Made by a program: the position numbers and the translations under genes
Source: Actinomycetota bacterium
GTDB taxonomy: Bacteria; Actinomycetota; Actinomycetes; Nanopelagicales; Nanopelagicaceae
NCBI GenBank assembly: GCA_009699165.1
Contig: WLOR01000024.1
Coordinates: 1 to 15,576 of the forward strand
DNA: 15,576 nucleotides
Direction of reading: 5' to 3'
In this document: piece after piece, positions 1 through 7,967 of the stretch
Layout of the letters: the number at the start of each line of letters is the position of its first letter
Position numbering within the stretch: the first letter of the stretch is position 1
Notes under the pieces: model-generated
Databases searched by the model: none
Told to the model about the DNA's origin: nothing
What the model saw: only the letters and a program-made list of their open reading frames with translations

Positions 1-129
1 AACAGGTGCGGCTACAACAGGTGCGGCTACAACAGGTGCGGCTACAACAGGTGCGGCTACAACAGGTGCGGCTACAACAGGTGCGGCTACAACAGGTGCG
101 GCTACAACAGGTGCGGCTACAACAGGTGC
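1..129. repeat. Perfect 15-bp tandem repeat coding for a VAAPV linker
   Basis: Eight identical head-to-tail copies of AACAGGTGCGGCTAC fill 1-120, and the first nine bases of a ninth copy follow at 121-129. Read on the minus strand in the frame of the E2 gene, each copy encodes Val-Ala-Ala-Pro-Val. The array is open at the left edge, so the true copy number is unknown. Degenerate relatives of the unit lie at about 414-490, in the linker between the two lipoyl domains. Ala/Pro-rich flexible linkers are normal in E2 proteins. What is unusual is the complete identity at nucleotide level, which suggests recent slippage expansion. Confidence 0.97.
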
Positions 130-735
130 AGAGGCCCCTGTGCCGATCAATGCTAAGCGCGCACCGACAGCGACTGTTGTGTCTGCAGTTACATCAATAG
201 CAAGCAGAACTCCTGCAACGGGAGACGGAATCTCTGTATCAACTTTGTCTGTCGAAACTTCTAGGAGCGCTTCATCTACGGCGACGTTGTCACCAACATT
301 TTTCAACCAACGGGTAACAGTTCCTTCACTCACACTTTCTCCGAGTGCAGGCATAGTAATTACAGTGCCACCAGAAGAACTTGTTTGTGCTTCGATAACT
401 GGTGGCGGAGTCACAGGTGCGGCTACAACTGGTGCTTGAACAACAGGTTCGGCGGCAACAGGTGCTTGAACAATTGGGGCGGCGACACTGGCAGGTGCTG
501 AGTCTGCAATGATGGCGAGCTCTGCACCAACTGGAACGGTTTGATCAATTGCGACGACAATTCGTGTCAGTGTTCCAGCAACAGGTGATGGAATCTCTGT
601 ATCAACCTTGTCAGTAGAGACTTCAAGTAGGGGCTCATCGACGTTGACATGGTCACCTTCAGATTTGAGCCAACGTGTAACCGTTCCTTCGCTCACGCTT
701 TCGCCCAGAGCCGGCATTGTTACTGAAAAATCCAT
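1..735 (-). CDS. sucB: Dihydrolipoamide acyltransferase E2 (2-oxoacid dehydrogenase), N-terminal half, partial
   Basis: This is the E2 core subunit of a 2-oxoacid dehydrogenase complex, which carries acyl groups on lipoyl-lysine in the cytoplasm. The 245 codons visible start at ATG 735, with AAGGAGAG just upstream, and run off the left edge. There are two lipoyl domains: residues about 1-76 with [10 protein letters not shown] and lipoyl Lys43, and residues about 126-200 with the same motif and Lys164. Both begin [18 protein letters not shown]. They are joined by an Ala/Pro/Val linker, and a longer VAAPV repeat linker follows the second. The E3-binding and catalytic domains lie outside the window. 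The gene follows lpdA by 17 nt and is surely co-transcribed with it. Succinyltransferase (sucB) is the usual label for this arrangement, but mycobacterial DlaT (pyruvate-type) sits in a similar neighbourhood, so substrate choice is uncertain. Confidence 0.93.
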   Translation of the reverse strand, partial: MDFSVTMPALGESVSEGTVTRWLKSEGDHVNVDEPLLEVSTDKVDTEIPSPVAGTLTRIVVAIDQTVPVGAELAIIADSAPASVAAPIVQAPVAAEPVVQAPVVAAPVTPPPVIEAQTSSSGGTVITMPALGESVSEGTVTRWLKNVGDNVAVDEALLEVSTDKVDTEIPSPVAGVLLAIDVTADTTVAVGARLALIGTGASAPVVAAPVVAAPVVAAPVVAAPVVAAPVVAAPVVAAPVVAAPV

Positions 736-752
736 AGTTATTCTCTCCTTGA

Positions 753-2120
753 TTATCCGTGTGCGTGTAGCGGTTTACCTGCAAGTGCCATGTGCGCTTC
801 GCCCATTGCCTCTGAAAGTGTTGGGTGTGCATGTATGAGAGAAGCAACGTCATCGGCACGAGCCTCCCAGTTAAAGATGAGCTCTGCTTCGGCTAATAAC
901 TCTCCAACTCGGGCACCAACCATATGGACACCTAGAATTGGACCGTTCTTTTCTGCAATTAATTTTATAGAGCCCGCAGTATTGAGAATCTGGGCTTTAC
1001 CGTTACCGGCTAAGTCATAACTTAACTCGATGACATCATGACCACGCTTTTTTGCCTCTGCGGTTGTTAGCCCAACTGATGCAACCTCAGGATCAGAGTA
1101 TGTAACACGCGGAATTCCATCGTAGTTTATTGGACGTGGATTCAATCCAGCTATCTCTTCAGCGACTAACATTCCCTCTGCAAATCCAACGTGTGCAAGT
1201 TGCAACGTTGGAATCAGATCTCCAACTGCCCATATCCCCGGAACATTAGTACGGCATTTGTTATCTACTAAAACGTAGCCGCGATCCATCGCGACACCTG
1301 CCTCTTCATAACCGAGATTGGCTGAGACTGGTCCTCGCCCTACGGATACCATCAACAAATCCGCTGTGAAAACCTTGCCATCTTCAAGAGTGACAGTGAC
1401 ACCGTTGGCATCTTTGGAAACCGATTTAAAGAATGTTCCAAGTTCAAAATTGATTCCACGTTTTCTAAATGCACGTTCTAACTGCTTACTCGAAGACTCA
1501 TCTTCAAGGGCGATAAGATGCGGTAAACCCTCGATGATTGTTACTTCAGCACCAAAAGATTTCCATACCGATGCGAACTCACAGCCAATAACGCCGCCAC
1601 CTAAAACAATGACGCTTTTGGGTACATAGTCTAATTTTGTTCCATGGTCGGAAGTTATAATCTGTTGGCCATCGATTTCTAAGCCAGGCAGAGTCTTGGC
1701 GTAAGATCCCGTTGCAAGAACAATATTTTTTCCGGTGTAACTTTGGCCGTTCACCTCAACTGTATTTGGTGAGATTAGTTTTCCGTGGCCTTCAACATAT
1801 GTAATTGCACGAGATTTTACGAGTCCTTGCAGCCCTTTATGGAGCCTTGAAACAACTCCATCTTTATAAGTATTAACTCCAGCCATATCGATTCCATCGA
1901 AGGTGGATTTAACGCCAAAGCGAGAGCCCTCGCGTGCGCCATCTGCAATCTCAGCTGCATGTAGAAGCGCCTTAGTTGGAATACATCCTTTATGTAGGCA
2001 TGTGCCGCCAACCTTGTCGGCCTCGATAAGGACGACGCTCTTTCCAAGTTGGGCACTTCGCAAGGCGCAGGCATATCCGCCACTGCCTCCACCAATGATG
2101 ACTAAATCAAACTCGGGCAC
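753..2120 (-). CDS. lpdA: Dihydrolipoyl dehydrogenase (E3)
   Basis: This FAD-dependent enzyme reoxidises dihydrolipoamide on E2 and reduces NAD+. It is 455 aa, close to the usual 460-475. The N-terminal FAD-binding motif GGGSGG is at residues 10-15, and the redox disulfide is Cys41/Cys46 in [14 protein letters not shown] second Rossmann motif, [14 protein letters not shown], marks the NAD domain. The C-terminal active-site pair is His432 and Glu437 in [13 protein letters not shown]. The start is GTG at 2120, with GGAG 8 nt upstream; the nearby ATG at 2134 is out of frame. It lies between pepA (85 bp upstream) and the E2 gene (17 nt downstream), so it most likely serves that complex, and may also serve glycine cleavage, whose T protein is encoded nearby. 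Confidence 0.97.
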   Translation of the reverse strand: MPEFDLVIIGGGSGGYACALRSAQLGKSVVLIEADKVGGTCLHKGCIPTKALLHAAEIADGAREGSRFGVKSTFDGIDMAGVNTYKDGVVSRLHKGLQGLVKSRAITYVEGHGKLISPNTVEVNGQSYTGKNIVLATGSYAKTLPGLEIDGQQIITSDHGTKLDYVPKSVIVLGGGVIGCEFASVWKSFGAEVTIIEGLPHLIALEDESSSKQLERAFRKRGINFELGTFFKSVSKDANGVTVTLEDGKVFTADLLMVSVGRGPVSANLGYEEAGVAMDRGYVLVDNKCRTNVPGIWAVGDLIPTLQLAHVGFAEGMLVAEEIAGLNPRPINYDGIPRVTYSDPEVASVGLTTAEAKKRGHDVIELSYDLAGNGKAQILNTAGSIKLIAEKNGPILGVHMVGARVGELLAEAELIFNWEARADDVASLIHAHPTLSEAMGEAHMALAGKPLHAHG

Positions 2121-2199
2121 GTGTCTTGCTCCATTCGCTGATAACAGTTGAATCCGCAGGGCTCTATCTTGCCGTACAAGGGTGCAAAGTAGCCAATGG

Positions 2200-2215
2200 G
2201 GGCGTTTATGCGCCC
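2200..2215 (-). other. Small hairpin across the pepA stop codon
   Basis: On the minus strand GGGCG and CGCCC form a 5-bp GC stem around the loop CATAAA, which contains the pepA stop codon. No U-tract follows, so it does not look like a standard intrinsic terminator. It may slow ribosomes, protect a 3' end, or have no role. The rest of the 85-bp gap to lpdA shows only the lpdA ribosome binding site. Confidence 0.35.
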
Positions 2216-3699
2216 TCTGCTAAGACTACGAGTGAACGCAGTGCGATACCGGTGCCTCCGACAGGCGTGTATCCATGAGCTTTAGCGGTGTTAAAGGCAG
2301 GCCCGGCGATATCTAAGTGCAGCCACGGTAAATCCGCCTCAATAAACTCTTTAAGGAAGAGACCCGCTACTAACATTCCGCCATTTCTATCTCCGATATT
2401 GGCCATATCTGCAACTGGCGAATCGAGGGATGCTCGCAGCTCGATCGGTAAAGGCATTGGCCAGAACTGCTCGCCACTTGTCGATGCGGCAGCCAAGAAC
2501 TCAGATGAGAAATCTTCGTTATTAGTCATTACTGCGCTTGTTCTAGTTCCCAGTGCAACAACTTGGGCGCCTGTCAAAGTTGCAACGTCAATAATTCCAT
2601 CGAGTTTATTCTTAGTTGACTGCGCTTTAACAAGAGCATCTGCGAGTACTAACCGACCTTCTGCATCTGGATTTAATACTTCAACTGTCTTGCCACCAAA
2701 TATCGTAATCACATCACTTGGTCGAGTTGCTTTATCACTTGGCATATTTTCGGCCAGAGGCGCCCATGTCTCTATCGCAACTGGCAGTTTTAGCGCCGCA
2801 ATCGCAAGCGTTGCAGCACAGACGGCGCCAGCTCCACTCATATCTGACTTCATCGCCTCCATACCAAGTGCAGGTTTGAGTGCGAGACCTCCCGTATCAA
2901 AAGTTATGCCCTTGCCAACAAATGCGTATCGCTTTTTGATTGCTCCCTTTGGTGTGTATGAAATGTGAAGTAACCGTGGAGGATTTGCAGAGCCTTGACC
3001 CACTCCGATGATGCCACCAAAACCCTGACTCTTTAACGCTTTCTCATCTAAAACACTGAATCGCAATCCTGCTTTGACTCCACCAGCTGCCTTAATAGCC
3101 ACGGCAAGTTTTTTTGTAAATGAGTCTGGTGTTAAATGCGATGGGGGAGTATTAATTAAATCGCGAACCAAGAAGGTGTAGTCAGCGATAATTTTCGCTC
3201 GCGTAATCAGCGCTTTGGCTTCAGATTTCTCCGCCGACTTACTCAATATGTTTATGTTCTTTAAAGAGTCTTTTTGCTCACTCTTTGTGGAGCCACGAAA
3301 CTCGCTAAAAACATAAGAACCTAGAGCAGCGCCTTCAGCCACGGCGCTAAGGTTTTGCAGAGTCGAAGTAGGCAGGGCAAAAGTTGCACTCTTCGTACCG
3401 GCTAAGGCTCGAGCTGCCACTCCAGCTGCTCGGCGGATAGTTTCATGCGAATACGAGTTTGATTTCTTTCCCAGCCCAGTGAACACGATCATGGTGGCGG
3501 CGGCACCACCCGGCAATTTAACTATCTCATCAGTCACACCAGTAGCACCTATCGCTAAAAGAGAGGTCAGTATGGATTTCTGGTCTAGGGCTAGATCTCC
3601 AGACTCTATTGAAATCCCTCCCGAAGAGTTTGTAGAAGCAAGTCCGACGACTAGAACGTCATCTTTTAAAACGCCATTGGTGATTTTTAGTGTGCTCAT
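2206..3699 (-). CDS. pepA: Leucyl aminopeptidase, M17 family
   Basis: This is a cytosolic dizinc/dimanganese exopeptidase that removes N-terminal residues from peptides. All expected ligands and catalytic residues are visible: Lys263, Asp268, Lys275, Asp286, Asp345, Glu347 and Arg349. Their spacing equals that of E. coli PepA (Lys270 to Arg356) with a constant offset of 7. The N-terminal part (residues 1 to about 165) is the poorly conserved regulatory M17_N domain. The signature reads NPDAEGRL instead of the usual NTDAEGRL. I prefer ATG 3699 (497 aa); an in-frame GTG at 3705 adds only two residues and would leave almost no room for the promoter. No good ribosome binding site is seen and TACGCT lies at -13 to -8, so the mRNA may be leaderless or nearly so. 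It is divergent from gcvT. Confidence 0.96.
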   Translation of the reverse strand: MSTLKITNGVLKDDVLVVGLASTNSSGGISIESGDLALDQKSILTSLLAIGATGVTDEIVKLPGGAAATMIVFTGLGKKSNSYSHETIRRAAGVAARALAGTKSATFALPTSTLQNLSAVAEGAALGSYVFSEFRGSTKSEQKDSLKNINILSKSAEKSEAKALITRAKIIADYTFLVRDLINTPPSHLTPDSFTKKLAVAIKAAGGVKAGLRFSVLDEKALKSQGFGGIIGVGQGSANPPRLLHISYTPKGAIKKRYAFVGKGITFDTGGLALKPALGMEAMKSDMSGAGAVCAATLAIAALKLPVAIETWAPLAENMPSDKATRPSDVITIFGGKTVEVLNPDAEGRLVLADALVKAQSTKNKLDGIIDVATLTGAQVVALGTRTSAVMTNNEDFSSEFLAAASTSGEQFWPMPLPIELRASLDSPVADMANIGDRNGGMLVAGLFLKEFIEADLPWLHLDIAGPAFNTAKAHGYTPVGGTGIALRSLVVLAEGA

Positions 3700-3706
3700 A
3701 GGCACC

Positions 3707-3712
3707 AGCGTA
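3707..3712 (-). promoter_or_regulatory. Candidate -10 box of pepA
   Basis: TACGCT on the minus strand fits the TAnnnT pattern and ends 7 nt before the pepA ATG at 3699, placing transcription start at or one base before the start codon. No convincing -35 is seen. It is one base off the exact leaderless spacing found at other genes here, so confidence is modest. Confidence 0.4.
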
Positions 3713-3725
3713 ATAGATGTATTGG

Positions 3726-3731
3726 TAGATT
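3726..3731 (+). promoter_or_regulatory. Candidate -10 box of gcvT (leaderless)
   Basis: TAGATT occupies exactly -12 to -7 relative to the gcvT ATG at 3738, which would start the transcript at the A of the start codon. No Shine-Dalgarno sequence precedes the gene, which supports a leaderless mRNA. A -35 is not evident. The adjacent TATACT (3732-3737) looks better as a hexamer but would initiate inside the coding region. Confidence 0.5.
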
Positions 3732-3737
3732 TATACT

Positions 3738-4826
3738 ATGAAGACTTCGCCCCTCAACGACAAGCATGTTGCACGAAATGCAAAGATGGCAGATTTTGGT
3801 GGTTGGTTGATGCCCATTGAGTATCCAGGTGGTGGAGTTTTGGCAGAGCATGCCAGCGTCCGTGAAAGGGTTGGAATATTCGATGTCTCCCATCTAGGAA
3901 AGGCATCTGTGGTGGGGGCTGGCGCTCTAGATTTTCTCAACACAATGTTTACCAATGATTTGAATCGCATTGATAATGGATCTGCCCAGTACACATTGCT
4001 CTGCACTCCTGACGGCGGAGTGGTCGATGACTTAATCGCATATCGCAACTCAACCGAAGATATTTTCTTGGTTCCGAATGCATCAAATACATCAGATGTT
4101 GTCGCAGTTCTTCAAGCACATGCGCCAGAGTCAATCACGGTTACAAATCGACACAGCGAGTTTGCCGTTATTGCAGTACAGGGCCCATTGGCACCAAAGG
4201 TTTTGCAGGCTCTCGGAGTAAATATTGAGATTGATTACATGGCATTTGCCCACGTAAATATCTCAGGGGCAGAGGTAATACTCTGTCGTACTGGATACAC
4301 AGGAGAACTTGGCTATGAACTCTTGCCACTTCTGGCTGATGCATCAGGGGTTTGGGACGCTCTGGTAGTCGAGATTGAAAAGCTAGGTGGACTCGTGTGT
4401 GGCCTCGGAGCTCGCGACACCTTGCGCACCGAGATGGGCTATCCGTTGCACGGACACGAACTGACTCTGGAAATAACACCTGTACAGGCAAGTGCGGCAT
4501 GGGCTATCGGTTGGGATAAGCCAAGTTTTATTGGCAGTGATGTCTTGCAACTAGAGCGAGCAAACAAGCCGGCAAAGAAAAGTATGGCACTGAAGGCTTT
4601 AGATCGTGGAATTCCTCGCGGTGGTATGCAAGTGAAAAATAGTGCAGGAGAAGTTGTGGGAACTGTAACTAGTGGAACTTTTTCTCCAACTTTAAAAGTT
4701 GGTATTGGAATCGCGCTCGTAAACTCGTCGGTATCAGTTGGTGAGAAATTAACGATCGATGTACGTGGCCGTGATTCGCAGTGTGAGGTTGTTAAACTTC
4801 CTTTTGTACCTTCGCACGTTCGATAA
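3738..4826 (+). CDS. gcvT: Aminomethyltransferase (glycine cleavage system T protein)
   Basis: This protein moves the methylene group from aminomethyl-lipoyl H protein to tetrahydrofolate, releasing ammonia. The 362-aa length is typical. N-terminal folate-binding features include FGGWLMPIEYP and FDVSHLGK. The conserved Asp pair (Asp97/Asp98) in PDGGVVDDL includes the catalytic acid. RTGYTGELGYEL and ARDTLRTEMGYPLHGHEL are family hallmarks, and the C-terminal barrel motif is SGTFSPTLKVGIGIA. Start ATG 3738 has no ribosome binding site and appears leaderless. gcvP and gcvH are not in the window. Its last 35 bp overlap the end of the convergent ECF S gene. The alternative, a YgfZ-like folate-binding protein, is unlikely because it would lack this motif set. 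Confidence 0.96.
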   Translation: MKTSPLNDKHVARNAKMADFGGWLMPIEYPGGGVLAEHASVRERVGIFDVSHLGKASVVGAGALDFLNTMFTNDLNRIDNGSAQYTLLCTPDGGVVDDLIAYRNSTEDIFLVPNASNTSDVVAVLQAHAPESITVTNRHSEFAVIAVQGPLAPKVLQALGVNIEIDYMAFAHVNISGAEVILCRTGYTGELGYELLPLLADASGVWDALVVEIEKLGGLVCGLGARDTLRTEMGYPLHGHELTLEITPVQASAAWAIGWDKPSFIGSDVLQLERANKPAKKSMALKALDRGIPRGGMQVKNSAGEVVGTVTSGTFSPTLKVGIGIALVNSSVSVGEKLTIDVRGRDSQCEVVKLPFVPSHVR

Positions 4827-5610
4827 ATTCAATAGGCGTTAAAAATGCCGCGCGCGTATAGGTTCGACGCAAGGCGCTTAACACTGGATGTCCCGCAACA
4901 AGAATTAAGCCAGAAGTGACTATTGCGCGCGGAACATCCCATGCCATGGCTGATAAAAAATGATACGAGAAAAAGTTTGAGATATTTCTATTGATAGATG
5001 CACCAGGGGCAAATGAAAGCTGTGTCTGTGCACCTAATGCCCAAGGCCAAAATTGAAGATCCATCAAGATGCCAAAGATTTCACTCGCAAATACGCCAAA
5101 AATTACAAGCATGGCTATCTCTTTATTTCCGCGAAGACTCTTGCGTCCTGGAAGCAGTCCGGCGAGCAGTCCAATCCACGCTGCAGCAAAGATTTGGTAA
5201 CCAAGCCATGGACCTATTCCGCCAGTTAGTAGCGCTGAAACTAAAACGGAGCTCATACCGAGGAGGAATCCAAATGAGGGGCCAAACACTCTGGCACTTA
5301 AAATGAGAAGAAACCACATGGGCTCGATACCGACCGCCCCAGCACCCAGTGGGCGAAGAGCTGCGATTAAGGCCGATAGAACTCCTAAAATCGCCACAGA
5401 TTTTGCGTCGAGTTTTGATTGAGAGATTTCGGCGATTGTAAGGATCACGGCGATGGAGACTGCAATCCAGAAAAATATCTCTGTACGAGGCAAGTCTTGG
5501 CCACTGTAAAAAAAGGGCCAGATAAATCCACCAGCGCTAACTGTTGATGTAGCAAAGAGAATTATCGAATTGCGGTGAGAAAATCTCACAATGTCGGCAG
5601 TTAGCTTCAT
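4792..5610 (-). CDS. ECF transporter substrate-binding S component, predicted cobalamin type
   Basis: This is the integral membrane subunit that gives an energy-coupling-factor transporter its vitamin specificity. The 272-aa protein has about six to seven hydrophobic segments. The central stretch RPLGAGAVGIEPMWF followed by ARVFGPSFGFLLGM and LLTGGIGPWLGYQ is what I recall from actinobacterial S components next to SCO2322-type genes. The ATG start overlaps the ATPase stop (ATGA), so translation is coupled. Specificity for cobalamin or a precursor is inferred from the riboswitch at the head of the operon and from similarity in arrangement to the predicted CbrT systems; sequence alone does not prove it. 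The gene ends 35 bp inside the convergent gcvT. Confidence 0.85.
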   Translation of the reverse strand: MKLTADIVRFSHRNSIILFATSTVSAGGFIWPFFYSGQDLPRTEIFFWIAVSIAVILTIAEISQSKLDAKSVAILGVLSALIAALRPLGAGAVGIEPMWFLLILSARVFGPSFGFLLGMSSVLVSALLTGGIGPWLGYQIFAAAWIGLLAGLLPGRKSLRGNKEIAMLVIFGVFASEIFGILMDLQFWPWALGAQTQLSFAPGASINRNISNFFSYHFLSAMAWDVPRAIVTSGLILVAGHPVLSALRRTYTRAAFLTPIEFIERAKVQKEV

Positions 5611-7217
5611 GCGCTATCGCCCTCAAGAGCGGCAACGACGTCACCAACTGTAAGCCAAGGACGAGGAGACATGACTTTAGAGACTTGGGGTGCAAATGCA
5701 GGCGAAGAGAGCAGGACGTCGATTGTTGGACCATCGGCAACTATGTCGCCATCTGCAATAAAGATCACCCGTGTTGCGAGTTCGGCAACCAGCTCAACAT
5801 CGTGAGTTGCTAGAACCACTAATCGTTTGAATACCTTTGCAAACTCAATGAGGATTCTTGTAAGGGATTTCTTTGCCTCATAATCTAAACCTCGAGTAGG
5901 TTCATCGAGAATGAGTACTTGGGGATTTGCTGAAAGAACGAGGCTTAGAGCTAGGGCTAATCTTTGACCTTCAGACAAATCGCGGGGATGAGCCTGGGGA
6001 TTTATCCCCACTACCAACTGATTGAGGACTTCAAAAGTTGTTCCAGCCATGACTTGATTATCTTTATCGGCTTGTTCGCACTCTTGCATAACGGATTGTC
6101 CATACAGTAAATCACTAGGCTCCTGAGGAATGTAGCCAATTAACTCTCTGCGAAACTTGCCTGCAAGTGTTATTGGATCTGTGTCATATACAGTGACTTC
6201 GCCCTTGTCTATTTTGCTGACTCCAGCAATTGATCGAAGTAATGAACTCTTACCAGCACCATTGCGACCCATCACTGCAACAATTTCGTTGTCGTAGATG
6301 CTTGTGCTCAAAGAATCTAGAGCAACATGTCCTACATACGAAAGTGTTAGATTTTTAATATCAATAGCTGGTTTTTCATGAGGTGGTAATGAGATTTTTA
6401 AATCAGGAGGGTTCGGTAAATGCATTTCTTGAACCATTCGGCGCATGTCACGGACTGAAAGCCCAACTTCTTGCAGACCAAGGGCTCGTGACAAATGAAC
6501 GATGGGGGGAGCGATTTCCGATATCTTCATAACTTCTGTGGCGTTACCAATTATTGTTTTTCCATCGCCATTAATATGAATAATTCGATCTGCGAATCCG
6601 ATGACCCGTTCTAACTTATGTTCGGCAATGACAACGGTAAGGCCGAGGTCATGTACTAATCGATGCAGAATTGAGAGGACTTCTTCGGCAGCAATGGGAT
6701 CAAGGGCGCTAGTTGGCTCATCTAGTACTAAGACTTTTGGGTGCATGACAAGAGCGCTAGCAATTGCAACGCGTTGTTGCTCTCCGCCACTCAATGTTGC
6801 GATTATGCGAGAACGCAGCGGTGCAAGTGAGAGCAAATCGAGTACCTCTTCTACTCTTCTGCGCATTACATCGGGCGCTAAGTTCAGAGCCTCCATCGCA
6901 AAAGCCAGCTCTTCTTCGACGCGATCAGCTACGAAACCATTGAGAGGGTTTTGACCAACGATTCCAATAAGGTGGGCAAGGCCTCCAGGTTTAACTTCAC
7001 GCGTTGATAAGCCATCGACTCTTATCTCTCCGGCTAAAATTCCGCCAGTATGGTGGGGGACAAGGCCATTGATAAGTCTCAATAGTGATGATTTACCTGA
7101 TCCCGTAGGTCCGATGACTAAGACTAATTCGCCTTCGGCGATTTCAAGGCTCAGGTTTTCGAGCACAGTTGTTGTGGAGTTTGGATAAACAAGTGAGACG
7201 TTAGAAAAAGAGATCAT
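5607..7217 (-). CDS. ECF transporter energy-coupling ATPase, two ABC domains fused
   Basis: This 536-aa cytoplasmic protein carries both ABC ATPase domains of an ECF transporter in one chain, where many systems use two proteins (EcfA1/A2). Domain 1 has Walker A GPTGSGKS (36-43), Q-loop VGQNP, signature LSGGEQQ, Walker B VLVLDEPTSALD and an H-loop His in VVIAEHKLE. Domain 2 has Walker A GRNGAGKS (317-324), Q-loop IPQEP, a divergent signature LSEGQRL, Walker B VLILDEPTRGLD and an H-loop His in LATHDVE. Both sites therefore look catalytically complete. The start ATG overlaps the stop of the T gene, and its stop overlaps the S start, both as ATGA. It powers import of the S-component substrate. 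Confidence 0.95.
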   Translation of the reverse strand: MISFSNVSLVYPNSTTTVLENLSLEIAEGELVLVIGPTGSGKSSLLRLINGLVPHHTGGILAGEIRVDGLSTREVKPGGLAHLIGIVGQNPLNGFVADRVEEELAFAMEALNLAPDVMRRRVEEVLDLLSLAPLRSRIIATLSGGEQQRVAIASALVMHPKVLVLDEPTSALDPIAAEEVLSILHRLVHDLGLTVVIAEHKLERVIGFADRIIHINGDGKTIIGNATEVMKISEIAPPIVHLSRALGLQEVGLSVRDMRRMVQEMHLPNPPDLKISLPPHEKPAIDIKNLTLSYVGHVALDSLSTSIYDNEIVAVMGRNGAGKSSLLRSIAGVSKIDKGEVTVYDTDPITLAGKFRRELIGYIPQEPSDLLYGQSVMQECEQADKDNQVMAGTTFEVLNQLVVGINPQAHPRDLSEGQRLALALSLVLSANPQVLILDEPTRGLDYEAKKSLTRILIEFAKVFKRLVVLATHDVELVAELATRVIFIADGDIVADGPTIDVLLSSPAFAPQVSKVMSPRPWLTVGDVVAALEGDSA

Positions 7218-7957
7218 GAGAGTGCCAAAATAAGTAGACCCGATGCAGCGATTGCCGTATCACGCAACTGCCAGTTAATTGGACGGTATCTGCTGCGTTT
7301 GCGGCTTACACCGTAACCCCTGGCATCCATGGCAGCTGCTAAATCCAGAGAGCGAGCAAGAGACTCTTCAAGCAAAGGAATCGCTAAACGTCTATAGGAT
7401 GAAATGCCTTTGGTACTTTGCCCGCGCAGACGCTGAGCCTGTCGAATTCTTGCAACGCTTGTGACTAATTGAGGCAGCACTGATGTCGCAATTACAACTG
7501 CAGTTGCGAATTCATAGATATGGACGGGGAGCACTCGGAGCAATCTATGAGGGCTAGTTAGCGAGGATGCAGCTCCGAATATAACAATGATTGCACAGAT
7601 GATTAATCCCTCGGATAGTGCAGAGGCTAAACGCTCTGCTGTAACAGCGCCACCAACTCTAATTCCAGGCATCCAGTCAGGTAAAGGCATACGTGGAAGT
7701 GTGAAAATTGTTGTACCAGGTATAGGAACGCCAATAGTTACCCCGATCAGAGTCCGAACTGTCAAAATCCAAATTGCGATTTTTAATGTCCAATTAAAAC
7801 TCTTCCCCCATGGTGCATCTTCGCGCTGAGACATCACAACGAAGCCGACCAGTGCGATTGCAGCGATCGCACAGTAAGGATTATTAAATCGCACAACCGA
7901 GATCGCAATTGCTAGCGACCAAATCCACCAGGTATACGGATGTGGGGGCTTCTTCAC
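7214..7957 (-). CDS. ECF transporter T component (CbiQ-like transmembrane scaffold)
   Basis: This membrane scaffold couples the S component to the ATPases. At 247 aa it matches the CbiQ/EcfT family. Hydrophobic segments occur near the N terminus (two short ones), around residues 57-75, 110-130 and 140-165, and at the C terminus. The coupling-helix hallmark Ala-Arg-Gly is present in AAAMDARGYGVSR, which docks into the ATPase in known EcfT structures. The start is GTG at 7957, 10 nt after the stop of the exported-protein gene; TAGG upstream is a weak ribosome binding site. The stop overlaps the ATPase start as ATGA. All four genes of this operon lie downstream of the cobalamin riboswitch. Confidence 0.92.
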   Translation of the reverse strand: MKKPPHPYTWWIWSLAIAISVVRFNNPYCAIAAIALVGFVVMSQREDAPWGKSFNWTLKIAIWILTVRTLIGVTIGVPIPGTTIFTLPRMPLPDWMPGIRVGGAVTAERLASALSEGLIICAIIVIFGAASSLTSPHRLLRVLPVHIYEFATAVVIATSVLPQLVTSVARIRQAQRLRGQSTKGISSYRRLAIPLLEESLARSLDLAAAMDARGYGVSRKRSRYRPINWQLRDTAIAASGLLILALS

Positions 7958-7967
7958 TATTCGGTAC

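Noticed and set aside
1..129. CRISPR-like array
   Set aside because: Units are directly adjacent with no spacers and are in frame inside the E2 coding sequence, coding for VAAPV.
2288..2968. Long plus-strand open frame of 226 codons
   Set aside because: It is antisense to pepA, which has all M17 catalytic residues; the frame has no recognisable motifs and no promoter or ribosome binding site.
3732..3737. TATACT as the gcvT -10 box
   Set aside because: It touches the ATG, so transcription would begin inside the gene with no alternative start codon for the first 16 residues; TAGATT just upstream fits the spacing.
4834..4853. GGCG/TGCC hairpin after gcvT as a terminator
   Set aside because: Only four pairs including a G-T, no U-tract, and it lies within the coding region of the S component.
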